From assembly GCA_023391815.1 (NCBI GenBank), contig JAEWAF010000043.1, positions 194,684-258,683 on the forward strand: DNA of 64,000 nt. The letters are read 5' to 3'. The notes beneath the pieces are model-generated. The model was not told the origin of the DNA and ran no database searches. It saw nothing but the letters and a program-made list of their open reading frames with translations. The stretch's first letter is position 1. Each line of letters starts with the position of its first letter. The stretch is from Pseudomonadota bacterium. Lineage in GTDB: Bacteria > Pseudomonadota > Gammaproteobacteria > Steroidobacterales > Steroidobacteraceae. This document shows positions 1-8,505 of this stretch, piece by piece. The translations under genes and the position numbers were made by a program.

Positions 1-578
1 ATCTCCTTGCGCAGAGCCCACAACGCACTGGTGTTCGCAAGGAACAAATCGGCGGTGCCGCTCGGAGTCAATTGGAGCGCTTGGCCCACATCGAGCGTGT
101 CACGAGTCCGCATCAAATAATGCGCGAACAATTCGGTACGCACGCCTGAGCCGATCAGATGGCGCGGCTCGAAACACACGACGAATGCGCTGGGTCGCGC
201 GCCATCCGCCGTCAACCGCTTCATGCCGAAGTACCAGTCGTAGTACTGGGTCTGCTCCAGTCCGAAGCGAACGCCGCGCCAGCCGGGCTCGAGCGGCCCG
301 TTGAGTCGCGCGACATCCACGCCTGCGATCAACAGGGAGTTGCCGACGATCAGCATCTGCCTGGGGTCGTGATTCGTGGCCGCGATGGCCTTCGCGGCAT
401 TCGCTTCGAGCCGGATTCTGCTCAGGGTGTTGCTCATCCCGGGCACGAGCACCCGTGCCGCGATCTCCGCGATCACACACAACGCGAGCACGGACATGAG
501 CAATACTTTGCTCGCCCGGACCAGATCCGAGCGTGTGTTGCCCGCGACGGCCTCAGAACTGGAAGTAGATGAAAGCAT
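1..578 (-). CDS. SGNH/AlgJ-like membrane-anchored protein, partial (C-terminus outside window)
   Basis: This open frame starts at the ATG at 578 and is still open at position 1, giving 192 codons. It begins 26 bases inside the end of the MBOAT gene, in another frame, so the two are translationally coupled. The N-terminus is short and polar, followed by one hydrophobic segment at about residues 25-45 that would anchor it in the inner membrane. The periplasmic part contains LIVGNSLLIAGVD, which resembles the GDS-like block of SGNH esterases and of AlgJ/AlgX-type partners of MBOAT proteins. From context it probably transfers or removes O-acetyl groups on the exopolysaccharide. The catalytic Asp/His block would lie beyond the edge, so the family call rests on one motif and the MBOAT pairing. 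Confidence 0.72.
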   Translation of the reverse strand, partial: MLSSTSSSEAVAGNTRSDLVRASKVLLMSVLALCVIAEIAARVLVPGMSNTLSRIRLEANAAKAIAATNHDPRQMLIVGNSLLIAGVDVARLNGPLEPGWRGVRFGLEQTQYYDWYFGMKRLTADGARPSAFVVCFEPRHLIGSGVRTELFAHYLMRTRDTLDVGQALQLTPSGTADLFLANTSALWALRKE

Positions 579-1983
579 TGGCGGAGCTTCCGGCGAAAAT
601 CAACGTCGCCAGCATCAGCGACATGGCCACTGCCACGCGTTTCATCGCGGGCAACCCTGCGAAGACATATTCCTCGTCACGCCGCTCGTTCAGCAGATCG
701 AGTAGAAACATCGGCAACGTGAAGGCGATCAGAAAGATGCCGGCCGTGCCGTACTCCGGGACCCATACGACGCGACCGATGCCGGACAACATGTGGAACG
801 CCTCGCCCACGGAGCTTGCGCGAAAGAACACCCAGCTCAGACACACGAGGTGGAAAATAACAATCCGACTCAGCCACACCGACGCAAAGTCAGGCGGGCT
901 CGGGGTTGCGCCCTGCTTCGTTTCGAGTCCAAGCATGCGCCGACCGAAACGTTCCACGGCAAGACCCGCGCCGTGGATCCCACCCCAGATCACGAAAGTC
1001 CAGTTGGCGCCATGCCACAGGCCACCGAGCAGCATGGTGGTCATGAGATTGCGCTGAGTCTTGAGCTCCCCCTGCCGGTTGCCGCCGAGCGGAATGTATA
1101 GATAGTCGCGCAACCAGGTACTCAGACTGATGTGCCAGCGACGCCAGAAATCCTGCAAGCTGGTCGCGAGGTAAGGCTGTCTGAAGTTCACCATGAAATG
1201 GAACCCCATCAGCTGCGCCGAGCCGCGCGCAATGTCGCTGTAGCCGCTGAAGTCTCCGTAGATCTGCCACGCGAATGCGTAGGTCCCGATCGCGAGCACA
1301 GCCAGATTCGGCTCGCCCAACTTGCCATCGAACGCGGCGTCCGCGAGCAGCGCGCAGTTGTCGGCGATCACGACCTTCCGGAACAGGCCCATCGCGATCA
1401 GTTGCAGACCGCCGTAGAAACGCTCTATGTCGAACACGCGCGCGGCCTGCACTTGCGGCAACAGATGCGAGGGACGCTGGATCGGCCCCGCGATCAGGTG
1501 TGGGAACAAGCTGATGAATAGCGCGTAGTCCACCAGCGAGTCCGCTGGCTTGAGCCGACGCTGATACACATCGACCATGTAGGCTACCGCCTGGAACGTA
1601 TAAAAAGAAATGCCCGGCGGCAGCAGAATCTGCAACGTCGTGTCCGACACCGGCATGCCGAGCGTGGTCAGCAGCGAGCCGAACGAATCGATGAAGAAGT
1701 TGAAGTATTTGAAGAATCCGAGAAAGCCCAGATTCAACCCCACCGAGACCATCAATGCCAGGCGTCGCTTGAAGGGATGATCGGAGCGATCGATCAGATG
1801 CGCGCACCAGTAGTCGACCAGGGTCGAGATCAGAATCAGCCCGAGGAAACGCCAGTCCCACCAGCCGTAGAACAAGTAACTGGCGCACAGCAACAGCACA
1901 TTCTGTCCGGCGCGTCGCAAACGCCAGTAGCACACGACCACGATCGTCAGAAACAGGAAATAGACCGGCGTATCGAAAAGCAT
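553..1983 (-). CDS. MBOAT family O-acetyltransferase (AlgI-like)
   Basis: This 476-residue polytopic membrane protein has the length and motif order of AlgI/PatA-type MBOAT proteins. These move an acetyl group across the inner membrane for O-acetylation of a polysaccharide. FWRRWHISLSTWLRDYLYIP lies near residue 279 and GGLWHGANWTF near residue 320; His324 is the expected catalytic histidine and His284 the second conserved one. The start at 1983 gives a typical N-terminal LFDTPVYFLFL membrane segment. It overlaps the SGNH partner downstream by 26 bases, which is the usual arrangement for acetylation pairs. The substrate is inferred to be the polysaccharide of this locus. Confidence 0.93.
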   Translation of the reverse strand: MLFDTPVYFLFLTIVVVCYWRLRRAGQNVLLLCASYLFYGWWDWRFLGLILISTLVDYWCAHLIDRSDHPFKRRLALMVSVGLNLGFLGFFKYFNFFIDSFGSLLTTLGMPVSDTTLQILLPPGISFYTFQAVAYMVDVYQRRLKPADSLVDYALFISLFPHLIAGPIQRPSHLLPQVQAARVFDIERFYGGLQLIAMGLFRKVVIADNCALLADAAFDGKLGEPNLAVLAIGTYAFAWQIYGDFSGYSDIARGSAQLMGFHFMVNFRQPYLATSLQDFWRRWHISLSTWLRDYLYIPLGGNRQGELKTQRNLMTTMLLGGLWHGANWTFVIWGGIHGAGLAVERFGRRMLGLETKQGATPSPPDFASVWLSRIVIFHLVCLSWVFFRASSVGEAFHMLSGIGRVVWVPEYGTAGIFLIAFTLPMFLLDLLNERRDEEYVFAGLPAMKRVAVAMSLMLATLIFAGSSANAFIYFQF

Positions 1984-2164
1984 GTAGGGCGCCTGCTGAG
2001 CCGCTGAGCTCGCCGGGACGATCGAGAACTCTCATCGACGAAACTACCCGGCTGACTGTGTCGCACAGATGAGCGTGCGTTGGGTACCGTACCCGGGGCA
2101 AACCAGCGCGCGCCCGTCGCTGGCGCGATTGTGATTTCGTCGTTGTGATTTTCTTGTGATATTT

Positions 2165-2191
2165 CCCCGGGAGTTGGGGGATCTCCCGGGG
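2165..2191. repeat. Perfect 9-bp hairpin
   Basis: The arms ccccgggag (2165-2173) and ctcccgggg (2183-2191) are perfect inverted repeats around a 9-base loop. The hairpin sits between the GT4 gene and the MBOAT gene, both read on the minus strand. No T-run follows on either strand, so it is not a canonical intrinsic terminator; it could act as a weak terminator, mRNA stabiliser or attenuator. Confidence 0.6.
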
Positions 2192-2226
2192 CTGCGATCA
2201 GATCGTCTGCTGCGATCAGATCGTCT
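2191..2226. repeat. Two tandem copies of an 18-bp unit
   Basis: The unit gctgcgatcagatcgtct occurs at 2191-2208 and again, identical, at 2209-2226. It abuts the hairpin at 2165-2191 and lies just downstream of the stop codon of the minus-strand GT4 gene. The unit is not visible elsewhere in the window. Recent slippage duplication is the simplest explanation. Confidence 0.75.
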
Positions 2227-2249
2227 GCATCGACACGAGCTGCTCGAGA

Positions 2250-3482
2250 TCAACCCGCCGAGGGGCTCGGCGCCACTCGCGAGGTCGCATCCATCGGCTC
2301 CAGCCGCAACACTTCGGCGTACACCGCCATGGTCTTCTCGATGGTGGTCCTCATGCTGAAGTGAGTCGCCATTCGTTCATAACCTTGCTTGCCGATCCGC
2401 GCCGCGTACTCCGGATCGCTCAAAAAGCGATCGATCGCATCGGCGAGGTCGCGAGGCTTGCCGGGATCGACCAGCAAGCCGCTCTCGCCGCTCACCACCA
2501 CTTCGGCCGGTCCGCCGATGGTCGTCGAGATCAGCGGCTTGGAGCGCGACATCGCCTCCAGCGTGACGATGCCGAAGGGCTCGGGTGTGATCGATGTGTG
2601 AGTGACCACATCCATCAGCTCCATGTAGTCGATGGCATTGCGCTGAAAGCCGGTCAGTACGATGTTGCCGGTGACCCCGAGCTCGCGCGCAATGCTGTCG
2701 ATGCGCTCGCCATAGGCGCGATCCGCATGACCGCAGGCTCCGACCAGCAGACAGCGCAACTCGGGATATTTGTTTTTCAGGATCGCGGTCGCGCGCACCA
2801 GCGTCTCCTGCCCTTTCCACTCGCGAATATTGCCGACCACGCCGATGATCGGCACGCCGTCGGGGATGTCGTGCTTGCGGCGCAGCTGCTCGGGCGTTTC
2901 CTTCAGCTGATAGCGGCTTAGATCGATGCCGTTGTGAATCACCTGGATGTTCGGATAGTCGATGCCGTGGGCTCGCATGCTCGAATGAACCGCGTGCGAG
3001 ACGCACAGAATGCGGTCGAGCCGCTGGCCGAAGTAACGAGAGATCCGCGAATAGCTCTGATTGATGCCCATCTCATGAGTGATGCAGGGGGTGCCCGTCA
3101 GCCGAGCGGCCAGCATCCAGGCGTGATTGCGCGTCATCGAGTTGTTGAGGTTGATCAGATCGACCGGATGCTCGCGCAGGTAACGTGCGTACACCCGAGC
3201 TTGCGCAAACAAGCCACGTTCCAGATTGATCAGCCGCTTCACCGGGCCCAGCATGCGGTTCAGCGCGGTCGAGCCGAATTCGAACGGCGGCAGATTGTCG
3301 AACATGACGACTTCCGCGCCCGCTTCCTTGAAAGTGTCGATGAGATAGTTGTCGCGATGGAAGCCGACGATCGGCTGATAGCGGGAACGGTCCAGGCCGC
3401 GCACCAGATCGAGCAGGACGAAGTAGGAGCCGCCGACGGTCCCGTCCCGGTTGCCTTCGATGAAAAGAATGCGCTTCGCCAT
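2250..3482 (-). CDS. Glycosyltransferase family 4 protein
   Basis: This 410-residue protein has a GT-B fold layout. The N-terminal acceptor half starts with RILFIEGNRDGTVGGSYFVLLDL, including a glycine-rich loop. The C-terminal donor half holds VIHNGID, GVVGNIREWKGQETLVRA and the EPFGIVTLEAMSRSKPLIST block, which supplies the EX7E-type donor-binding residues. It would add one sugar from a nucleotide donor to the lipid-linked repeat unit in the cytoplasm. The sugar specificity cannot be read from the sequence. It has its own upstream region (3483-3784), shared divergently with the hydrolase genes. Confidence 0.9.
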   Translation of the reverse strand: MAKRILFIEGNRDGTVGGSYFVLLDLVRGLDRSRYQPIVGFHRDNYLIDTFKEAGAEVVMFDNLPPFEFGSTALNRMLGPVKRLINLERGLFAQARVYARYLREHPVDLINLNNSMTRNHAWMLAARLTGTPCITHEMGINQSYSRISRYFGQRLDRILCVSHAVHSSMRAHGIDYPNIQVIHNGIDLSRYQLKETPEQLRRKHDIPDGVPIIGVVGNIREWKGQETLVRATAILKNKYPELRCLLVGACGHADRAYGERIDSIARELGVTGNIVLTGFQRNAIDYMELMDVVTHTSITPEPFGIVTLEAMSRSKPLISTTIGGPAEVVVSGESGLLVDPGKPRDLADAIDRFLSDPEYAARIGKQGYERMATHFSMRTTIEKTMAVYAEVLRLEPMDATSRVAPSPSAG

Positions 3483-3784
3483 AGTTCCTCTTGCAATCCG
3501 CGGGCGAGGTTACCGAGGCCCGCGACCAACGGCTGACTCTATCCGCTTCCGCCCCGACGCGGCTGTGAGGCACGCCCCACCACGATCGGCGGATGTGTAT
3601 AGCCGTCCGACGGTCTTTCGGGCGCTACCGTCGGCCGGCTCGGTGCGCTAGCGTAATTGAGCCTCCCCCGGCGGACCATCGGAGTTTCGGGTATGCCGGA
3701 GAGCTCCCGACTGCGAACCAGACGACACAATGAGACCGGCCGCCCAGGTATGATTCGCGGTCTTCAACTGCCCGAATCACGCGC
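3483..3784. other. Divergent intergenic region
   Basis: These 302 bases separate the minus-strand GT4 gene from the plus-strand hydrolase operon and must contain promoters for both. A TATGAT at 3749-3754 could be the -10 box for the plus-strand genes, with transcription starting about 24 bases before the GTG at 3785, but no good -35 box sits 16-18 bases upstream of it. I see no convincing gene here. Confidence 0.4.
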
Positions 3785-4678
3785 GTGACCGAGACACCCT
3801 TCTTTTTCGCCCGCGAGGATGCCCGGCTGTTCGGCATCCTGCATTCACCCCAAGGCGCGGCCAAGCCGCTCGCCTTCGTCATGAGCCATCCGTTCGGTGA
3901 GGAAAAACTCTGGAGCCACCGGGTGTTCGTCAGTTGCGCTCGGGCCCTGGCTGCGCAGGGCCACGCGGTACTGCGTTTCGACTACGTCGGCGCGGGCGAC
4001 AGCAGCGGCATGAGCGCGGACACCAGCCTCGAATCACACCGCGCCGACCTGCAGGCCGCGCTCGGCACGCTCGATCAGCGCGTGCCCGGCATTCGGCAGA
4101 TCGGGCTGATCGGCTTGCGCCTCGGCGCAACCTTCGCGGCGCTCCTGGCCGAATTGAACGCCGAACGCCAACTCTCTGCCCGGCTGCGAGGCGCGCCGCT
4201 GGTGTTGTGGGATCCGATCCTCGACGGGGATGCCTATTTCCAGGAGTTGCTGCGTTCCAATCTGAGCACGCAACTGGCGGTCTACGGCAAGGTCGTCGAG
4301 AACCGCGAAGTGCTCACCGCGCGCATTCGTGCCGGCGGCAGTGTGAACGTCGACGGTTATGAAATCGGCAAGGAGCTGCTCGAGAGCTGCGGCGTGAGTA
4401 CTTTGCTCACAACCGAAAACAAAGGCCACGACGGTCCTGTGTTGGTCGTCCAGATCGCCGCGAGCGAAGCGCAGAAAGAGCGCGCCGACCTGAAAGCGCT
4501 CGCCTCGAGCTATGCCCATGGCACGCTGTCGCGAGCCGCCGAGCAACCGTTCTGGCGTGAGATCAAACCCTTCTACCCACGAGCAAACCAGTTGCAGGAG
4601 CTGACGCTGCGGTGGCTGGACGAAGTCACGGGCACTGCCTCGGCGGCGCCGCTCGAAACCGCCGCCGCCGGCGGCTGA
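3785..4678 (+). CDS. Alpha/beta hydrolase, exosortase-A-associated type, serine nucleophile absent
   Basis: This 297-residue protein starts at a GTG. It has the alpha/beta hydrolase layout: FVMSHPFGEEKLWSHR gives the strand and oxyanion region, and AVLRFDYVGAGDSSG is the conserved Asp-Ser-Ser-Gly turn of the S33/exosortase hydrolases. At the nucleophile elbow it reads GLIGLRLGATFA, so the usual GxSxG is GLRLG with arginine in place of serine. As I recall, the exosortase A hydrolase-2 family also has an Arg-containing elbow, so this may be a family trait rather than local decay. It is followed after 10 bases by a second hydrolase. The substrate is unknown, and a non-catalytic or carrier role is possible. 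Confidence 0.82.
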   Translation: MTETPFFFAREDARLFGILHSPQGAAKPLAFVMSHPFGEEKLWSHRVFVSCARALAAQGHAVLRFDYVGAGDSSGMSADTSLESHRADLQAALGTLDQRVPGIRQIGLIGLRLGATFAALLAELNAERQLSARLRGAPLVLWDPILDGDAYFQELLRSNLSTQLAVYGKVVENREVLTARIRAGGSVNVDGYEIGKELLESCGVSTLLTTENKGHDGPVLVVQIAASEAQKERADLKALASSYAHGTLSRAAEQPFWREIKPFYPRANQLQELTLRWLDEVTGTASAAPLETAAAGG

Positions 4679-4688
4679 TGCGATCACA

Positions 4689-5663
4689 ATGAATTCGACA
4701 GGACGCTCCAGGATGCAACAGCCCGGTGACATCAGCCCGGTCACATTCACCAGCAGCGAAGGCCATACCCTGTTCGGCACGCTGCACGTGCCGACTCGGG
4801 CGCGGGAGGATTTGCCGGTCATCGTGCTGCTCTCGCCCGGCGTAAAGATGCGCGTCGGCCCGGGCCGCTTGTATGTGCCGCTGACCGACTCGCTGGTGGA
4901 AATGGGCTATCGGGTGTTCCGTTTCGACTTCTACGGCCTCGGCGATTCCTCGGGCGAGTTGCAGGAAACCATGCTGGCCGATGTTTATAACAACATCGAA
5001 GTGGGCCGCTACGTTGCCGACTCGCGCAGCGCCCTGCAATGGTTGCGTCAGAACACGGGCGCGAAGAAGTTCATTCTCGGCGGCCTGTGCGGAGGCGCGA
5101 TCACAGCGCTGCTGACTGCGGAGCGCGAGCCCGACGTCGAGGGTTTGTTGTCGCTGGGCATGACTGTTACGTTGGCCAGCAACGCCGCGACCCCGGCAAA
5201 ATATCTGACTCGCGCACAGCTGGATTCGCGGCGGCAGGGCTACTACCGTCGTCTGCTGCAACCGAAGTCCTGGTGGCGCCTGCTCACGTTCCAGAGCGAA
5301 TACGGCGTGATCTGGCGCTCGATGAAACGACTCGTCGTGAAGGAAAAGCCGGCGCAGGCCGCGCCGGTCGCCGCCACCGCCGAACAGCGTGGCAATGCCA
5401 ATCCGCTGTTCCCGCCAGCCTTCTTCGCCTTCCTCAAACGTGGCGGCCGCGCGCTGATGTTGTTCAGTGAAAAGGACCGGTTGCAGTCCGAGTACGAAGA
5501 AAAGTTCGCCGCGCCGTTCGCCGAACAATTGCAGCCTTACCTGCCTCAGCTGCAGCAGCACATCGTGGCCGAAGCCAACCACGTGCTGTCGTTCACGCCC
5601 TGGCAGAAAGAAATGGTCGCGGTGAGCCGCGGCTGGCTGCAGAGCCTGCACGGAGCGAAGTGA
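4689..5663 (+). CDS. Alpha/beta hydrolase, exosortase-A-associated type, Cys nucleophile
   Basis: This 324-residue alpha/beta hydrolase retains VIVLLSPGVKMRVGPGRL near the oxyanion site and FRFDFYGLGDSSGE. Its nucleophile elbow is ILGGLCGGAITALL, placing a cysteine at the catalytic position, as in dienelactone hydrolases and exosortase hydrolase-1. A C-terminal acid/histidine region is plausible around SEKDRLQSEYEEKF and VAEANHVLS. A second ATG eight codons in (4713) is a possible start. It lies 10 bases after the first hydrolase and overlaps the VOC gene by 4 bases, so the three are co-transcribed. The role is probably ester or thioester processing linked to the polysaccharide; the substrate is unknown. 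Confidence 0.85.
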   Translation: MNSTGRSRMQQPGDISPVTFTSSEGHTLFGTLHVPTRAREDLPVIVLLSPGVKMRVGPGRLYVPLTDSLVEMGYRVFRFDFYGLGDSSGELQETMLADVYNNIEVGRYVADSRSALQWLRQNTGAKKFILGGLCGGAITALLTAEREPDVEGLLSLGMTVTLASNAATPAKYLTRAQLDSRRQGYYRRLLQPKSWWRLLTFQSEYGVIWRSMKRLVVKEKPAQAAPVAATAEQRGNANPLFPPAFFAFLKRGGRALMLFSEKDRLQSEYEEKFAAPFAEQLQPYLPQLQQHIVAEANHVLSFTPWQKEMVAVSRGWLQSLHGAK

Positions 5664-6103
5664 GCATGAGCGACGCTCCCGATTATCAACTCGATCACGT
5701 CTGCCTCGCCGTGCGGAAAATCGCTCCGGCGCGCGCGGTGCTCGAGAAGACGTTGGGCTACACGGCCCGGACCGAGGTCGTCACCAACACGCGGCAGCAA
5801 GTGAACGTGCAGTTCATGCGCAAGGCCGGCTCCATCGATATCAAACTGATCGAGCCGTCGTCGCTGTCCTCGCCGCTGGTGGACTTCATCAAGGAGCGCG
5901 GCGGCGGATTGCACCACCTGGCGTTCAAGACTCAGCAGGTCGCGGCCGGCGTGCAGGATCTCGAATCCAAGGGCGCCCGCGTGCTCGCCGCGCCGCAGCC
6001 CGGCGAAGCGTTCGATGAAGCCGAGATCGCCTTTGCCTTTCTCGGCGCCGGCTTGAACATTGAGCTCATCGACACCGACCGTCGCCGCCTCGAAAAACCC
6101 TAG
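5660..6103 (+). CDS. VOC/glyoxalase-fold protein, methylmalonyl-CoA epimerase-like
   Basis: This 147-residue protein has two beta-alpha-beta-beta-beta modules typical of the vicinal oxygen chelate fold. LDHVCLAVRKIAPAR opens the first, and GGGLHHLAFKTQQVAAGVQDL and LNIELID form the second. Its likely metal ligands are His in LDHV, His in LHHLAF and Glu in IELID. The layout is closest to methylmalonyl-CoA epimerase/lactoylglutathione lyase-like proteins. It overlaps the preceding hydrolase by 4 bases and is followed after 7 bases by a GT25 gene, so it belongs to the polysaccharide operon. The substrate is not deducible. Confidence 0.85.
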   Translation: MSMSDAPDYQLDHVCLAVRKIAPARAVLEKTLGYTARTEVVTNTRQQVNVQFMRKAGSIDIKLIEPSSLSSPLVDFIKERGGGLHHLAFKTQQVAAGVQDLESKGARVLAAPQPGEAFDEAEIAFAFLGAGLNIELIDTDRRRLEKP

Positions 6104-6110
6104 CGAGACC

Positions 6111-6908
6111 ATGGCCGACCTCCAGTCCTCGATCCTGTTCCGGGCCGCGAAGAACTATCGCGAGTACCGGCGGCTGCGTCGCTTGCGCAATCAGCCGCTC
6201 TCGGTGGCCCCGCAAACCTATCCTGCCTACGTCATCAATCTGGAGCGCAGTCCGGAGCGCCGGCTCTATATCACGAGTCATTTGCGCAGCCTCGGCATCG
6301 AGCCCACCGTCGTGCCGGCGTTCGATGGCAAGAAACTGCTCCTGGAGGAAGTGATTCGGGACGGTCGTTACAACGACGAGGTCTCCCGGCGCAGCTTCGA
6401 TCGTTCACTCTCGATGGCCGAGATCGGCTGCGGACTGAGCCATCTCTCGATCTATCAACGCATGGTTCGCGACGGCACGCCGTATGCGCTCGTCAGCGAG
6501 GATGACGCGCAGTTCGGCCCCGACGCTCGCGAACGCATCGAGGCCGCGCTCAAGGCCGCTCCGGCGGACTGGAGCGTGATTCAGTTGCGTTTCGATTGCC
6601 GCCACTTCGAGCCGCCCGTGGACGGACTGGTGCGATTCAAGTTCGGCGACTCCCTGCCCGTCGCCGCGACGGCTTATCTGATCAGTCAGCGCGCCGCGCG
6701 CGTGCTCGCGGAAAACGCCCTGCCCATCCGCTATCCGGCGGACTCACTGCTCGGCCGCGTCGATCAATGGGGCTTGCAGGCACACGGCGTGTGGCCGGAG
6801 CTGGTGGGCGTGAACAACGTGTTCCCCTCGGCGATTCAGGGCAATCGCAATTCGCGCTTCCGCGCCTCCAACTTCGTGAAGAACCTGTTGCTGAAAGTGT
6901 TCGGCTGA
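6111..6908 (+). CDS. Glycosyltransferase family 25 protein
   Basis: I chose the ATG at 6111, just after the VOC stop; the frame extends upstream to 6060 but that would overlap the VOC gene. The resulting 265-residue protein has the GT25 signature: YVINLERSPERR followed by VPAFDGKKL, GCGLSHLSIYQRMV and LVSEDDAQF, the last carrying the metal-binding acidic motif. GT25 enzymes include LPS galactosyl- and glucosyltransferases. It would add a sugar to the repeat unit in the cytoplasm. It ends 4 bases before the convergent flippase gene. Confidence 0.9.
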   Translation: MADLQSSILFRAAKNYREYRRLRRLRNQPLSVAPQTYPAYVINLERSPERRLYITSHLRSLGIEPTVVPAFDGKKLLLEEVIRDGRYNDEVSRRSFDRSLSMAEIGCGLSHLSIYQRMVRDGTPYALVSEDDAQFGPDARERIEAALKAAPADWSVIQLRFDCRHFEPPVDGLVRFKFGDSLPVAATAYLISQRAARVLAENALPIRYPADSLLGRVDQWGLQAHGVWPELVGVNNVFPSAIQGNRNSRFRASNFVKNLLLKVFG

Positions 6909-6912
6909 GTTT

Positions 6913-8385
6913 TTATTTCTTCAGCTTGAGCACCGTCTTGATCATGCCGACGTTCATCGGAATGTAGACGGCGGCACCGGTCAGGATCAGCCACACGATC
7001 TTGACCTTGCTCTCCGGCAGGAACTGATCCGCCACCCAAATCGCGCCGCCCGCGGCGATCGATTTCACCGTCGCCGGCAGCAACGGCCGCAACACCTCCA
7101 TCCGGGTCGCGCCCATCACCTTCGTGACCTGGTGCAGGCCGTACAGCAGGTTCAGCACCATCACGAAACTCATGGCCGCGGCCGCGCCGACGGTGCCCCA
7201 CAATTTGATCGCGGGCACGATCAGCACCAGGATGCTCACCACGCGCAGCACGGCGATTCGGAAGCCGATGTCCGGCCGGCCGATGCCGTTGAACATGTAT
7301 CCGTTGACGGTCACGATCGCGTGCAGTCCGCCGTAGATACACAGAATGCGGAACGGATCGACCGCGTCTTCCCACCCCGCGCCGTAGAACGTTCCGATCA
7401 TGGTGCCGGCGGCGGCGGCCATGCCCGCCATCACCGGCATCACCAGCGAGCCGATCACATCGGTGACCTGAGCAAACGTCTTGCGCAACACCGGCAGATC
7501 GTTCTGGATCTTGCTGTAGGCCGGAAACATGATGTTCGACAGCACGAACGCGACGTGCGTCGGCGGGAAGTTCGCCAGCAGGAACGCGACCGAATAATGG
7601 CCGAGCTGCGCCACGTCGAGCATCTTGCCGATCACCGCGCCGCCCGCTTCGGAGGCGATGAACATGAGGATGGTGCCGGCCGTGATGAACTTGCCGTAGT
7701 GGAGCAGCTCCATCGCGATCTTGCGGTCGATGCGAAGCACCGGCCGGCCGGGAATCAAAATGTAGGACATCGCGGTCTTGATGACCGCCGCGGCCACGAA
7801 GCTTGCGACCAGGGCCCACACCGAGCGTGTCCACCAGGCGATCGCGATCGCAATGACGAAAGACGTGATGCCGACCACGTTCTCGATGATCGCGACCTTC
7901 TTGAAGTCCAGCTCCTTGATGGTCCGCATCAGCTCGATGTTGCCCATCCCGGAGAACAGAAAACTCATGCCGAGCACGACGATCAACGGCACCAGCTCGG
8001 ATTTGTCATAGAACGCGGCCATGCCGTAGGCGACCGGCACCATCAGCACCGCCAGCAGAATGCCGCGCAGCGCGAGCAGCGTGAACGCGGTGTCCTTCGC
8101 TTCCGCCCAATCGCCCTGTCGTTGCACCATGGCGTTGCCGAAGCCCGTCTCCGTAATCAGCTGGGCGCCACGGATGGCCATGAGGGACAGGGACATCAAG
8201 CCGAACGCCTCGGGTGCCAGCAGGCGCGCGAGGACCGCGGATTTGGCGAAAGTCAGACCATTGACGCCGAACGTCGTCAGCGCCTGCCAGAAGCCGGAAC
8301 GGAGGATCTTGCTTCTCAACGAACCATCGGTCCGATTGAGGAAGCCGAACAGCTCGCCGGCGCGGGTGGAAAGTTTGGTCAGCAT
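6913..8385 (-). CDS. Oligosaccharide flippase, Wzx family (MOP superfamily)
   Basis: This 490-residue integral membrane protein has about 12-14 predicted membrane segments and a polar N-terminal stretch. The region LRSGFWQALTTFGVNGLTFA and ARLLAPEAFGLMSLSLMAI match the opening of WzxC/polysaccharide_synt proteins. It would flip the undecaprenyl-linked repeat unit to the periplasm before polymerisation and is the only flippase in the window. It is convergent with the GT25 gene (4 bases apart) and downstream of the secreted lyase-like pair on the same strand, separated by 120 bases. Confidence 0.92.
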   Translation of the reverse strand: MLTKLSTRAGELFGFLNRTDGSLRSKILRSGFWQALTTFGVNGLTFAKSAVLARLLAPEAFGLMSLSLMAIRGAQLITETGFGNAMVQRQGDWAEAKDTAFTLLALRGILLAVLMVPVAYGMAAFYDKSELVPLIVVLGMSFLFSGMGNIELMRTIKELDFKKVAIIENVVGITSFVIAIAIAWWTRSVWALVASFVAAAVIKTAMSYILIPGRPVLRIDRKIAMELLHYGKFITAGTILMFIASEAGGAVIGKMLDVAQLGHYSVAFLLANFPPTHVAFVLSNIMFPAYSKIQNDLPVLRKTFAQVTDVIGSLVMPVMAGMAAAAGTMIGTFYGAGWEDAVDPFRILCIYGGLHAIVTVNGYMFNGIGRPDIGFRIAVLRVVSILVLIVPAIKLWGTVGAAAAMSFVMVLNLLYGLHQVTKVMGATRMEVLRPLLPATVKSIAAGGAIWVADQFLPESKVKIVWLILTGAAVYIPMNVGMIKTVLKLKK

Positions 8386-8505
8386 CCGCGCGAGGGTACA
8401 TGGCCGGGAGGGCCAGCGTCACGAGCCACTCCACAATGCGGAGCGACCGAGTGTCAACGAATTCGACGGCGGGCATTGCACCCGCCGTCTTCGATTACAA
8501 CTTTG

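Noticed and set aside
890..2101. 403-codon minus-strand frame overlapping the MBOAT gene
   Set aside because: It is Arg/Ala-rich, lacks membrane segments and conserved motifs, and the alternative frame is a clear MBOAT protein.
2044..2253. Small minus-strand frame between MBOAT and GT4 genes
   Set aside because: It reads through the tandem repeat and hairpin as Ser/Arg repeats; no ribosome site and no family resemblance.
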